NCBI RefSeq assembly: GCF_900177675.1
Contig: NZ_FXWM01000001.1
Span: 6,427,001 to 6,491,000 of the forward strand
DNA length: 64,000 bases
Direction of reading: 5' to 3'
Source of the DNA: Bacillus sp. OV166
GTDB lineage: Bacteria > Bacillota > Bacilli > Bacillales > Cytobacillaceae
In this document: in pieces, positions 24,098 to 32,446 of the stretch
How the letters are laid out: the number at the start of each line of letters is the position of its first letter
Numbering within the stretch: position 1 is the first letter of the stretch
Notes under the pieces: model-generated
What the model saw: the letters and a program-made list of their open reading frames with translations, nothing else
Told to the model about the DNA's origin: nothing
Databases searched by the model: none
Made by a program: the position numbers and the translations under genes

Positions 24098-25965
24098 CGT
24101 AAGTACCCCCCAGTTAATGCAAAGATGACAACGAGTACCGCTAGCCCAATAAAGGCGACCGCGCCGTACGTTTGAACCTGTCCGGTTTGCAGCTTCGAAC
24201 CTGCTGCCCCAAGACCTTGGACAATCCCAACCACACCCTTGACGATTCCGCCGACAAGGAAGACATCAATGAAACGTAAGAAATAGCTTAGTCCTTTGGT
24301 GAATGCGACGATCGTCAGTTGATAGAACTCGTCGACGTAATATTTGTTCGTTAAAATCGTGTGTAATGTATCCCCTGTGCCGCTTAACCAGTTGCGGGCC
24401 ACAGACCGCTTGCTGTACATCAGGTAAGCAAGGTAAATTCCCGCTAAGGAAACAACCGTTGCGGCAATCATGATCCAGCTTGGACCTTCGACGTGGCCAT
24501 GGTGCGCGAGCGCTTCGTTGCCATCAACAAGCCAGTCGCCAAGGAACGTTCCAAACCAAGGTGTATTGACATAACCGGCAACAATCGCCAGCACTCCAAG
24601 GAGAATCATCGGGTAAGTCATGTTGGCTGGTGATTCATGCACATGCTTTTGTTCTCCGCGTGCTTCACCGGTAAATACCATGAAGAACAAGCGGAACATA
24701 TAGAAAGCGGTCATAAATGCGGCCGCAAGTGCGAGTAAGAAGAGGAATGGATGTCCGCCTTCCCAGGCCGCAACTAAAATTTCATCTTTGGAGAAGAATC
24801 CGGAAAGCCCTGGGACACCGCTGATCGCGAGTGTTCCGATTAAGAATAGCGGTCCGGTTAGTTTGAGCTTTTTCCAAAGTCCGCCCATTTCTTCGATGTT
24901 CTGAGTATGTACCGCATGAATGACGGAGCCGGCTGCTAAGAATAATAGCGCCTTGAAGAATGCGTGTGTCATCAGGTGGAATACCCCAGCAACATAACCG
25001 GCAGACCCTAAGGCAAGCATCATGTAGCCAAGCTGTGAGACCGTTGAATACGCGAGGACGCGTTTGATATCGGTTTGCACAAGACCAATGCTTGCCGCAA
25101 AAATCGCGGTAAACGCACCAATCACGGCGATCGTAAGGAGCGCTGTTTTGCTTGCTGCGAACAGTGGAAATAGTGCCGCTACCAAATAAACCCCGGCCGC
25201 TACCATCGTCGCCGCGTGGATTAAGGCCGAAACAGGCGTCGGACCTTCCATCGCATCCGGAAGCCAGGTGTGAAGCGGGAACTGACCCGACTTACCAACC
25301 GCCCCGATGAAAATAAGAATGGCAGTTAAGGTGATCATGGTGCCTGACACCGCACCGGCATCAACGGCAGCGAAAATTTCACTATATTCAAAGCTTTTGG
25401 TTTCCCAGAATAGCAGAATCATGCCGATAAATAAGCCTACGTCCCCGATCCGGGTCATAATAAACGCTTTTTTCGCGGCCGCCTTCGCTTCGTCCTTGTA
25501 AAAATAAAAACCGATTAATAGGAAGGAACCGACACCGACAAGCTCCCAGAAAATATAGGTTTGCAGCAAGTTTGGTGAAATCACCAGACCAAGCATTGCA
25601 AACGTAAAGAGTCCTAAATAGGCATAGAATACTGGAAACCGCTCGTCCCCTTGCATATAACCTTTGGAGTAGGTATGTACTAAGAAACTTACGAGCGATA
25701 CGATAAACAGCATTAATGCATTTAATTGATTCACTTCAAAGCCCGCTGTTAGATGCATATCTCCTATCGTGAGCCAGTCAAATTTCGTAACATAGGTTGG
25801 CTCAGAAAAGCGCTCGAATAATACCAAAATCGAGTAGACAAGCGAAGCCAATGTGAGCAGAATCCCCACATACGCACTCGCCTCCTTCAGTCGCTTCCCG
25901 AAAAGAAGAAGGATCAAAAACGATAATAGCGGGAAAAGCGGTATGAGCCATGCATTCTCCATCAT
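24094..25965 (-). CDS. nuoL: Complex I subunit L
   Basis: A 623-residue distal antiporter-like subunit with the long C-terminal lateral helix typical of NuoL. Family motifs are FWELVGVGSFLLIGFYFYKD, GKSGQFPLHTWLPDAMEGPT and AYSTVSQLGYMMLALGSAGY. The ATG at 25,963–25,965 was chosen because AAGGGG lies nine bases upstream. A start seven codons earlier has no such signal. A copy of the 13-bp palindrome lies inside the gene (25,339–25,351) and encodes part of AVSGTM, in a loop between helices. Confidence 0.96.
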   Translation of the reverse strand: MMENAWLIPLFPLLSFLILLLFGKRLKEASAYVGILLTLASLVYSILVLFERFSEPTYVTKFDWLTIGDMHLTAGFEVNQLNALMLFIVSLVSFLVHTYSKGYMQGDERFPVFYAYLGLFTFAMLGLVISPNLLQTYIFWELVGVGSFLLIGFYFYKDEAKAAAKKAFIMTRIGDVGLFIGMILLFWETKSFEYSEIFAAVDAGAVSGTMITLTAILIFIGAVGKSGQFPLHTWLPDAMEGPTPVSALIHAATMVAAGVYLVAALFPLFAASKTALLTIAVIGAFTAIFAASIGLVQTDIKRVLAYSTVSQLGYMMLALGSAGYVAGVFHLMTHAFFKALLFLAAGSVIHAVHTQNIEEMGGLWKKLKLTGPLFLIGTLAISGVPGLSGFFSKDEILVAAWEGGHPFLFLLALAAAFMTAFYMFRLFFMVFTGEARGEQKHVHESPANMTYPMILLGVLAIVAGYVNTPWFGTFLGDWLVDGNEALAHHGHVEGPSWIMIAATVVSLAGIYLAYLMYSKRSVARNWLSGTGDTLHTILTNKYYVDEFYQLTIVAFTKGLSYFLRFIDVFLVGGIVKGVVGIVQGLGAAGSKLQTGQVQTYGAVAFIGLAVLVVIFALTGGYLR

Positions 25966-26034
25966 TATCACTATCCCCTTAGACACGGGCGGTAGCTGTC
26001 ACCACCCGAGTTTTGTCGAAAGTTATTTTTATCT

Positions 26035-26163
26035 GGTGCCTGACACCCTTCGTGGACAAATCCGCATAAATGTCCGCGTACAGTGGACAACTCAACACAA
26101 AGTTGTAGTGTCCGTCCACCGTGGACAAAATGACGAAGTGTCTTTTCATGGTGCCTGACACCC
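26035..26163. repeat. Two 13-bp palindromes flanking a GTGGACA-containing insert
   Basis: Identical GGTGCCTGACACC copies at 26,035 and 26,151 bracket 103 bp between nuoL and nuoK. The insert carries GTGGACA at 26,052, 26,083 and 26,122 and an inverted GTCCAC at 26,115. Spacing between the main sites is 31–32 bp. The operon is otherwise tightly packed here. Confidence 0.75.
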
Positions 26164-26171
26164 AATTTTTT

Positions 26172-26486
26172 TTAGTTTTTCATTGTGTCAATTTCGTCGA
26201 TGTTGACGGTCTTTTTGGCACGGTAGAGTGAGATTAATATGGCTAGACCGACAGCTGCTTCGGCTGCTGCGACGCTGATCGCGAACAGGGCGAAGATTTG
26301 GCCCGTAATGGACGGCGCCATTCCATATTTGCTGAAGGTTACGAGATTAATATTGACCGCGTTCAGCATTAATTCAATCGAAATCAGGACAATCACGGTG
26401 TTTCTTTTGGTAAGTGCACCGTATAAACCGATGCAAAACAAGATCAGTGCAAGTGCCAGGAAGGCTGAAGCGGGAACAGAACTCAT
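26172..26486 (-). CDS. nuoK: Complex I subunit K
   Basis: A 104-residue protein with three transmembrane helices. The two conserved membrane glutamates of NuoK are visible in ISIELMLNAVNINLV and AAAEAAVGLAIL, both essential for proton transfer along the membrane arm. It overlaps nuoJ by 4 bp. Confidence 0.96.
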   Translation of the reverse strand: MSSVPASAFLALALILFCIGLYGALTKRNTVIVLISIELMLNAVNINLVTFSKYGMAPSITGQIFALFAISVAAAEAAVGLAILISLYRAKKTVNIDEIDTMKN

Positions 26487-27001
26487 TGGTCGTCCGCCTC
26501 CTTCTTCTCATTTTTCGCTAAGATAATCGAACCAACAAGGGCGACTAATAGTAAAACAGACGTTAACTCAAACGGAATGATGTATTTTGAGTAAAGTGCT
26601 TTACCGATTTGCATCGTGTTGTTTTCATGCAAGGTGGTCGGAACCTGTTCGATATTGAAATTGTAAATGCCAAGGTAAACAGCAAATGCAAAGCCGAGAA
26701 TCCCTAAGAAGACGAGGATTTTTCTCCATTTTCCTGTTTGTGGTTCATGTTCATCATTATGCTTTGTTAACATGATTCCAAACAGCATGATGATGGTAAT
26801 CGCACCTGAATAGATTAAGATTTGCACGGCTGCCACAAATTCGGCTGACAGCAGCACGTAAATTCCAGCGATTGCCACAAAGGTGAAGATCAGTGAAACG
26901 ACCATATGAACCACCTTGGTAAGATTTAAAAGAAGCACACCGCCGATAATGGCGACAAGTGCGAGTCCCATAAAAGCGAGGAATTCGCCGGAAAAGGTCA
27001 T
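26483..27001 (-). CDS. nuoJ: Complex I subunit J
   Basis: A 172-residue subunit with five transmembrane helices. The conserved AAVQILIYSGAITIIMLFG, with its pi-bulge tyrosine helix, is diagnostic of NuoJ. The soluble C-terminus is short (KNEKKEADDQ). It overlaps nuoI and nuoK by 4 bp each, indicating coupled translation. Confidence 0.96.
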   Translation of the reverse strand: MTFSGEFLAFMGLALVAIIGGVLLLNLTKVVHMVVSLIFTFVAIAGIYVLLSAEFVAAVQILIYSGAITIIMLFGIMLTKHNDEHEPQTGKWRKILVFLGILGFAFAVYLGIYNFNIEQVPTTLHENNTMQIGKALYSKYIIPFELTSVLLLVALVGSIILAKNEKKEADDQ

Positions 27002-27426
27002 GGTTTATTCACCTGCCGTATGTTTTCATCGTTTTCATCTAACCATTCTAGGTTTTTAAATAACATGTCACGGCTGTATTCAGCGAGCTCGAAGTTATTG
27101 GTCATGATAATCGCTTCGGTCGGGCATACCTCCGTACATAAGTCACAAAGGATGCAAATTTCAAAGTTAATATCATAGGTATCAATGATTTTCCCTTTTT
27201 TCGTTGGGTCCGGATGCTTTTTACCCGTTAAATTAATACAATCCGTCGGACAGATGTTCATGCACTGATTACAAACAATACACTTTTCCGGATAAAACTT
27301 TTGAATACCGCGGAACCGGTCTGGCAGTGGAAGCGGCTTGTTTGGATAATCATACGTAACCTTTTCTTTGGTCAAGTTTTTTAGGGTATATTTCAAGCCT
27401 TTTGCTAATCCAAGCACGTTTTTCAC
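26998..27426 (-). CDS. nuoI: Complex I subunit I (two 4Fe-4S clusters)
   Basis: A 142-residue ferredoxin-like subunit with two CxxCxxCxxxC motifs: CIVCNQCMNICPTDC (about residues 50–64) and CILCDLCTEVCPTEA (about 91–105). These carry clusters N6a and N6b, which hand electrons to NuoB. Because the NADH module is absent here, NuoI is a likely docking point for the unknown electron donor. Confidence 0.96.
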   Translation of the reverse strand: MKNVLGLAKGLKYTLKNLTKEKVTYDYPNKPLPLPDRFRGIQKFYPEKCIVCNQCMNICPTDCINLTGKKHPDPTKKGKIIDTYDINFEICILCDLCTEVCPTEAIIMTNNFELAEYSRDMLFKNLEWLDENDENIRQVNKP

Positions 27427-27462
27427 CCCTTTTACATTTTAAAGATGGTTTCCTTTATTTAC

Positions 27463-27536
27463 GCTGTTAAACTTGGCTGTTGATTTGCGCTCCAATCAAC
27501 TTGGTTATAAAAATCAATACTGACCTTTAACACAGC
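27463..27536. repeat. Dispersed repeat family A, internally deleted copy
   Basis: Contains the outer ends (GCTGTTAAACTTGG … GACCTTTAACACAGC) and fused inner ends (GTTGATTTGCGCTCCAATCAAC) without the GC-rich middle. It lies between nuoI and nuoH, the only larger gap in that part of the operon. Confidence 0.8.
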
Positions 27537-27542
27537 TTTTTT

Positions 27543-28547
27543 TTAAAAGAATAATGATTTAACTAATGCTGTTAAGAATATGTTTGCTAGTGCGATTGGC
27601 AACAGTACTTTCCAGCCAAATTCCATGAGTTTGTCGGCGCGGAAACGTGGTAGCGTTGCCCGCAGCCAGATGTAGACAAAGACGACGACGCTGAATTTAA
27701 GTGCAAACCAGACGGCGCCTGGGATGAAGTCCAGGAAGCTGATTGGTGCCAGCCAGCCGCCAAGGAAGACGACGGTAATGAGTGCGGACATTGCGAATAA
27801 GTACACATATTCAGCGAGCATAAAGAAGGCCCAGCGGAATCCGGAATATTCTACGTGATATCCAGCGACTAGTTCGTTTTCCGATTCCGGCAGGTCAAAT
27901 GGTGTCCGGTTTAATTCGGCGATTGATGCAATGAAAAAGACGATGAAGCCGATTGGCTGTAAAAGTACGAACCAGCCATGTTTTTGTGCTTCGACGATAT
28001 CATTTAGGTTTAAACTTCCTGATAAAAGGATGACGCCTAGGACGGACATGACTAACGGGATTTCGTAAGAAATCATTTGGGCTGAAGCACGCATACCTCC
28101 TAAGAGGGCGTACTTGTTATTTGATGCCCAGCCGCCAAGGAGCATTCCAAAGGTGGTTAATCCGCTAACGGCAATATAATAGAGTAATCCGACACCAATG
28201 TCAGCAAACTGAAAGGCGTCTGTGAATGGCATCGTCGCTAAGACCATAAAGGATGGCGCGAAGGCGATGACTGGTGCAATGATAAATAATGGCTTGTCGG
28301 CTGCCTTTGGAATGATGTCCTCTTTTAATAACAGCTTGAGGACGTCTGCGACGGTTTGTAATAGTCCCCATTTACCGCCGACCTGGTTTGGACCATGGCG
28401 CAGCTGCATGTAGCCTAAGACTTTCCGCTCTGCTAAAATTCCGTAGGTAACAAATCCTAATACGATTAAAAGCAAGACAGCGCCGAGTAAAAAGAAAATT
28501 CCAAAGTTAGCCCAACCCGGACTTGACTGGAGCAATTCTTCTATCAT
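27543..28547 (-). CDS. nuoH: Complex I subunit H
   Basis: A 334-residue membrane subunit with about eight helices that lines the quinone chamber. Typical motifs are ERKVLGYMQLRHGPNQVGG (N-terminal), the acidic loop NRTPFDLPESENELVAGYHV and WLRATLPRFRADKLMEFGWK. The start overlaps the nuoD stop by one base. A repeat remnant separates it from nuoI. Confidence 0.97.
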   Translation of the reverse strand: MIEELLQSSPGWANFGIFFLLGAVLLLIVLGFVTYGILAERKVLGYMQLRHGPNQVGGKWGLLQTVADVLKLLLKEDIIPKAADKPLFIIAPVIAFAPSFMVLATMPFTDAFQFADIGVGLLYYIAVSGLTTFGMLLGGWASNNKYALLGGMRASAQMISYEIPLVMSVLGVILLSGSLNLNDIVEAQKHGWFVLLQPIGFIVFFIASIAELNRTPFDLPESENELVAGYHVEYSGFRWAFFMLAEYVYLFAMSALITVVFLGGWLAPISFLDFIPGAVWFALKFSVVVFVYIWLRATLPRFRADKLMEFGWKVLLPIALANIFLTALVKSLFF

Positions 28548-29647
28548 TAGCCGTCAACCTCCCCAAGGACAATATCAACTGCCCCTAAAATAGCAATCAT
28601 GTTTGCAATGTTTTCACCCTTTAAAAGTTTCGGGAGAATTTGCAGGTTATAGAAGGATGGTCTTCTAAACTTTAAGCGGTACGGCTCTTTTTTGCCGTCG
28701 CTATAAATATAGCAGCCAATCTCTCCACGCGGTGATTCAATGCGGACGAAGGCTTCCCCTTTAGGTGCCTTAATGATTTTCGGCACTTTCGCCATAATTG
28801 GACCTTCACCAGGAAATTGTTCCACGGCTTGTTCAAGGATTTTCAAGGATTCTTCAATCTCCGCAAGACGCAAATGGTAGCGAGCTAAGCAATCGCCGTC
28901 TTCTGAGGTTGGTACATCAAAGGTAAAACGGTTGTAAACGGAGTAAGGCTCATCTTTACGAAGATCCCATTTCACGCCAGTACTGCGCAGGTTTGGTCCG
29001 CTCAGTGAATATTGGAGTGCCTCTTCTTTTGTATACTTACCGACGCCTTTGACCCGGTCGAGGAAGATTTCATTTCCGGACACAAGATCGTGATAGCCTT
29101 TCAGCTGGCCGCGCAGGTATGGTACAAAGCTGCCTACTTTTTCAATCCAGCCTTCAGGTGCATCCCACTTCACACCGCCAACGCGCATATAGTTGAAGGT
29201 CAAGCGGGCCCCTGATAATTCGTTGAGCATATTGATAATCATTTCGCGGTCACGGAAGGCATAGATGAACGGACTTGTTGCACCTAAGTCAAGGATATAC
29301 GTACCCCAGGCGACAAGGTGGCTGGCAATCCGGTTCAATTCCATCGCAATCACGCGTAAGAAATCAGCTCGTTCAGGAATTTCAATCCCCATCATCGTTT
29401 CAACGGCATGACAGAGGATATAGTTATTGGTCATCGAGGACAAATAGTCCATTCGGTCGGTGTAAGGAATAATCTGCGTATATTGCAGGTCTTCTGCTAA
29501 TTTTTCGGTCCCGCGGTGTAAGTACCCGATGACAGGTTTCGCTTCGGTAATGATTTCCCCATCAATTTTAACAACCAGCCGGAACACTCCGTGCGTACTT
29601 GGATGCTGAGGACCGACGTTTAATATCATTTCTTCTGTTCTGATCAT
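28547..29647 (-). CDS. nuoD: Complex I subunit D
   Basis: A 366-residue soluble subunit related to NiFe-hydrogenase large subunits that forms the quinone-binding pocket with NuoB. Recognisable are NVGPQHPSTHGVFRLVVK, with the quinone-site histidines, and GYLHRGTEKLAEDLQYTQ. The C-terminus is the normal GAVDIVLGEVD. In this operon NuoC and NuoD are separate genes, unlike the NuoCD fusion of E. coli. Confidence 0.97.
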   Translation of the reverse strand: MIRTEEMILNVGPQHPSTHGVFRLVVKIDGEIITEAKPVIGYLHRGTEKLAEDLQYTQIIPYTDRMDYLSSMTNNYILCHAVETMMGIEIPERADFLRVIAMELNRIASHLVAWGTYILDLGATSPFIYAFRDREMIINMLNELSGARLTFNYMRVGGVKWDAPEGWIEKVGSFVPYLRGQLKGYHDLVSGNEIFLDRVKGVGKYTKEEALQYSLSGPNLRSTGVKWDLRKDEPYSVYNRFTFDVPTSEDGDCLARYHLRLAEIEESLKILEQAVEQFPGEGPIMAKVPKIIKAPKGEAFVRIESPRGEIGCYIYSDGKKEPYRLKFRRPSFYNLQILPKLLKGENIANMIAILGAVDIVLGEVDG

Positions 29648-29650
29648 TGG

Positions 29651-30877
29651 TTACACCTCCACGTCGTACGGCTCGTAATCTTTTCGCAGTGGATGGCCAA
29701 CCCATTCTTCGCCTAGCAAGATGCGCCGTAAGTCTGGATGTCCTGGAAACTTGATTCCTAGTAAATCATAGGCTTCACATTCAGGCCATTCTGCGCCTGC
29801 CCAAAGTGGCTGCAAGGACTCAATTGTTGGTTCGCTGCGGTCAATCCTCACTTTTAGGGCGACGGACTGACGGTTTTTGTATGAGTATAAGTGAACATAA
29901 ACTTCCATATGTGTTTCAAAGTCTGTCCCATGAAGCTCTGATAAATAATCGAACCCTAAGAGCTCATTGTATTTTAAAAATTGAGCTACTTTGTAATATG
30001 TATCACGCTTCGCCACAAGGGTTGGAACGTCCTTAGATAGTTTATTAATATAAGAATCTTCTAAAACATCCGGTCCCAGATGTTCGGTAATCACCTTCAC
30101 ATACTTATCGAGGTATGGCTGGTTTGGTGATGGCTTTGTTTCGGCTGCCGGTGCCGCTGTGGCATCCGTTTTTCCGCCTGCTGCGGCGGCTGCTTTCGCC
30201 TTGGCCGCTGCTACTGCTTTTGCTTTTGCCTTTGCTTTCGCCGCTGCAATCGCTTTAGCTTTTTCGTCATCGCCGCCTGCTGCTGCTTCTGAGTCGGTTC
30301 CTGCTCCTGCTCCTGCCGCTTTTGCTTTCGCCGCAGCCGCTGCCTTTGCTTTGGCTGCTGCCACTGCTTTCGCCTTGGCATCGTCTCCTGCTGGGACGTT
30401 ATCGCCTTCACCAGTGTCGGCGTCGGCTGCTGGGGCTGCTCCGCCGGCTAGTTCCATCGCTTTTTTCTTCGCTGCGGCCGCCGCTTTTGCTTTCGCTACC
30501 GCTGCTGCCTTTTTCTTTGCTAAGTCGTCACTGTCTTCTGAGGCAGAAGTTTCAGCCGCTGGTGCTGGTGTTTCAACTGGCGCAGATTCCTCGGCTGGGG
30601 CTGTACCGCCAGCAAGTTCCATCGCTTTTCGCTTTGCCGCTGCTGCTGCCTTCGCTTTCGCTACCGCCGCTGCCTTTTTCTTCGCTAGATCGTCGCCGTC
30701 ATTTGTCGGTACAGGCTCTGGTGCTTCGGCATTAACTGGTTCCGCCGGTTTCTCCTCCTGCTTCGGAGTTGGTGAGGCTTCCCCTGCAGCCTTCGCCGCC
30801 CGTTTCGCCGCCGCTGCCGCTTTCGCCTTTTCAACGGCTTCCTTTTTTAACTGATCAAGATCTTTATCCCCACTCAT
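29651..30877 (-). CDS. nuoC: Complex I subunit C with long Ala/Lys repeat N-terminus
   Basis: A 408-residue protein in two parts. Residues about 253–408 are the conserved NuoC (30-kDa) domain, ending in ECEAYDLLGIKFPGHPDLRR and WVGHPLRKDYEPYDVEV. Residues 1–252 are a low-complexity tail made of Ala, Lys, Glu and Pro. It has five imperfect copies of a unit like KKKAAAVAKAKAAAAAK at about residues 12, 62, 118, 166 and 205, linked by acidic Pro-rich spacers. NuoC alone is usually 150–220 residues. The tail may form long helices, but its role is unknown. The frame is intact and the ribosome binding site AAGGTG suits the ATG at 30,877. Confidence 0.93.
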   Translation of the reverse strand: MSGDKDLDQLKKEAVEKAKAAAAAKRAAKAAGEASPTPKQEEKPAEPVNAEAPEPVPTNDGDDLAKKKAAAVAKAKAAAAAKRKAMELAGGTAPAEESAPVETPAPAAETSASEDSDDLAKKKAAAVAKAKAAAAAKKKAMELAGGAAPAADADTGEGDNVPAGDDAKAKAVAAAKAKAAAAAKAKAAGAGAGTDSEAAAGGDDEKAKAIAAAKAKAKAKAVAAAKAKAAAAAGGKTDATAAPAAETKPSPNQPYLDKYVKVITEHLGPDVLEDSYINKLSKDVPTLVAKRDTYYKVAQFLKYNELLGFDYLSELHGTDFETHMEVYVHLYSYKNRQSVALKVRIDRSEPTIESLQPLWAGAEWPECEAYDLLGIKFPGHPDLRRILLGEEWVGHPLRKDYEPYDVEV

Positions 30878-30880
30878 CGG

Positions 30881-31393
30881 TTAGATCACCTTCTTCCCAG
30901 TCTTCGCTTCATAGCGAATCTTTTCCTTTAATTTATTGATTCCATAAATTAAAGCGGCTGGGTTTGGAGGGCATCCAGGTATGTACACATCGACAGGAAC
31001 GATCTGATCGACTCCCTTAACGACGGAATAAGACTTTACATACGGCCCACCTGCTGTCGCACAAGAACCCATCGCAATGACCCATTTTGGTTCAGGCATT
31101 TGGTCATACAATCTTCGTAAAATTGGTGCCATCTTCTTCGTCACCGTTCCGGACACAATCATACAATCGGACTGGCGTGGTGACGTACGGAAAAAGGAAC
31201 CCGAACGATCCAAATCATAATTCGCTCCGCCTACACCCATCATCTCAATCGCACAACAAGCTAGACCAAATGTCACCGGGTAGATCGAACTGCTTCGAGC
31301 CCAAGCTTTAATTTGCTCTAGCGTAGTCATAAATACATTTCGCTGTAACTCGGCCATTTCTTGTTGTGAAATGCCATCTAATTTTAATTCCAT
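30881..31393 (-). CDS. nuoB: Complex I subunit B (cluster N2)
   Basis: A 170-residue subunit carrying the terminal 4Fe-4S cluster N2. The ligands are visible: adjacent cysteines in FGLACCAIEMMG, one in AMGSCATAGG and one in IPGCPPNPAAL. It passes electrons to quinone together with NuoD. It overlaps nuoA by 10 bp. Confidence 0.97.
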   Translation of the reverse strand: MELKLDGISQQEMAELQRNVFMTTLEQIKAWARSSSIYPVTFGLACCAIEMMGVGGANYDLDRSGSFFRTSPRQSDCMIVSGTVTKKMAPILRRLYDQMPEPKWVIAMGSCATAGGPYVKSYSVVKGVDQIVPVDVYIPGCPPNPAALIYGINKLKEKIRYEAKTGKKVI

Positions 31394-31758
31394 CGTAGCA
31401 CCTTCTTTTTCCAGGCATACACAAGGCCAATTAATAACATAATAACGAAAATCAACATCTCGATTAGTGCAAAAATCCCCAGTTTATCATAGGCCACCGC
31501 CCATGGATATAAAAACACGGTTTCTACATCAAAAATAACAAACATCAGGGCAAAAATATAATAGCGGACATTAAACTGAACACGGGAATCGTGAAAAGGC
31601 TCAATACCGCTCTCATATGTGGTATACTTCGCTTCGCTCGGTTTATGCGGACGCAGAAGCTTACCTAAATATAAAGCCACCACAGGCAGCAGCACCCCAA
31701 GACATAGGAACGCAAAGACGACCAGATAATTATTCTGATATACATTTAGAAGTTCCAT
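31384..31758 (-). CDS. nuoA: Complex I subunit A
   Basis: A 124-residue subunit with three transmembrane helices. Conserved ESGIEPFHDSRVQFNVRYYI and FVIFDVETVFLYPWAV identify NuoA. The ATG at 31,756–31,758 is preferred, with GGAGGGG six bases upstream. An earlier TTG overlaps this ribosome binding site. It is the first gene of the nuo operon, behind the promoter at 31,815–31,843. Confidence 0.97.
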   Translation of the reverse strand: MELLNVYQNNYLVVFAFLCLGVLLPVVALYLGKLLRPHKPSEAKYTTYESGIEPFHDSRVQFNVRYYIFALMFVIFDVETVFLYPWAVAYDKLGIFALIEMLIFVIMLLIGLVYAWKKKVLRWN

Positions 31759-31814
31759 GCCTATCCCCTCCAATGTTGTAAATTTTCATACTAATGAATA
31801 TTGTAACCGAATTC

Positions 31815-31843
31815 ATTATAGCATTGTTACAAACCCATGTCGA
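31815..31843 (-). promoter_or_regulatory. Sigma-A promoter of the nuo operon
   Basis: Minus strand: TCGACA, 17-base spacer, TATAAT with TGC in front (extended -10). It is placed about 57 bases before nuoA. Confidence 0.75.
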
Positions 31844-31879
31844 CAAACCAAATTCATAAAAATTGGAATTCAATCCGCC

Positions 31880-32215
31880 GCGAAATTCCTGATTAAAAGG
31901 CTCTTGAGAGCTCGCTCTCAAAAGAGACTTTCAATCAGGAATTTTGCAAGCTTCAGCGATAGCTGAAGCGCAGGATGCGCTAGCATCCGGCGGGTAAAAT
32001 TACAATTTACACCTGAACTAAGTCGTCGACATGAAGTCCCCTCCCCTGAGCGTTTGTGTGATCTCGCAGAAACACATCCTGAATTACTTCAGAGATGACG
32101 CAAGAGCGAACCCGCCACACTGGATTAAAAGGACATGCTTTAGCACACGTGATCTGGAGCGTAGCGGAAGATGACGTGCATAAAGGGTTCGCAAGAACCC
32201 CATAACCTACCTAAT
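31880..32215. other. Structured non-coding region upstream of the nuo promoter
   Basis: Several strong inverted repeats in a row: ATTCCTGATT…AATCAGGAAT enclosing CTCTTGAGAGC/GCTCTCAAAAGAG, AGCTTCAGC/GCTGAAGC, GGATGC/GCATCC and GGGTTC/GAACCC. It is richer in GC than the flanks. No open frame with a ribosome binding site was found. It lies before the nuo promoter, so it would not be in the nuo leader unless another promoter exists. Confidence 0.5.
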
Positions 32216-32446
32216 AATTCGACAACAACCCCTATTTAACAATAAAATGTGAACAATGTCAGTGAGTTTTGTCATTAAAAATACATCGAATATCTCTTTT
32301 TTAAAACAACTTATATTTTTCTAAAAAAGTAATAAACAAACCAAACAAAACTCAACCTCACATTAATGTAAACATGTCCCTCTACAATCATATTCACACC
32401 CAAACTTTTCATGCTTTATTCCGGAATTAGCTCCAGATTTAATAGC

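Noticed and set aside
30159..30854. A 231-codon plus-strand frame opposite nuoC
   Set aside because: It is the reverse complement of the Ala/Lys repeat, which produces a long Ala/Phe frame automatically. No start signal, and nuoC is clearly real.
32031..32180. Plus-strand frame of 47 codons upstream of the nuo promoter
   Set aside because: No ribosome binding site, no recognisable protein, and the region is dominated by hairpins.
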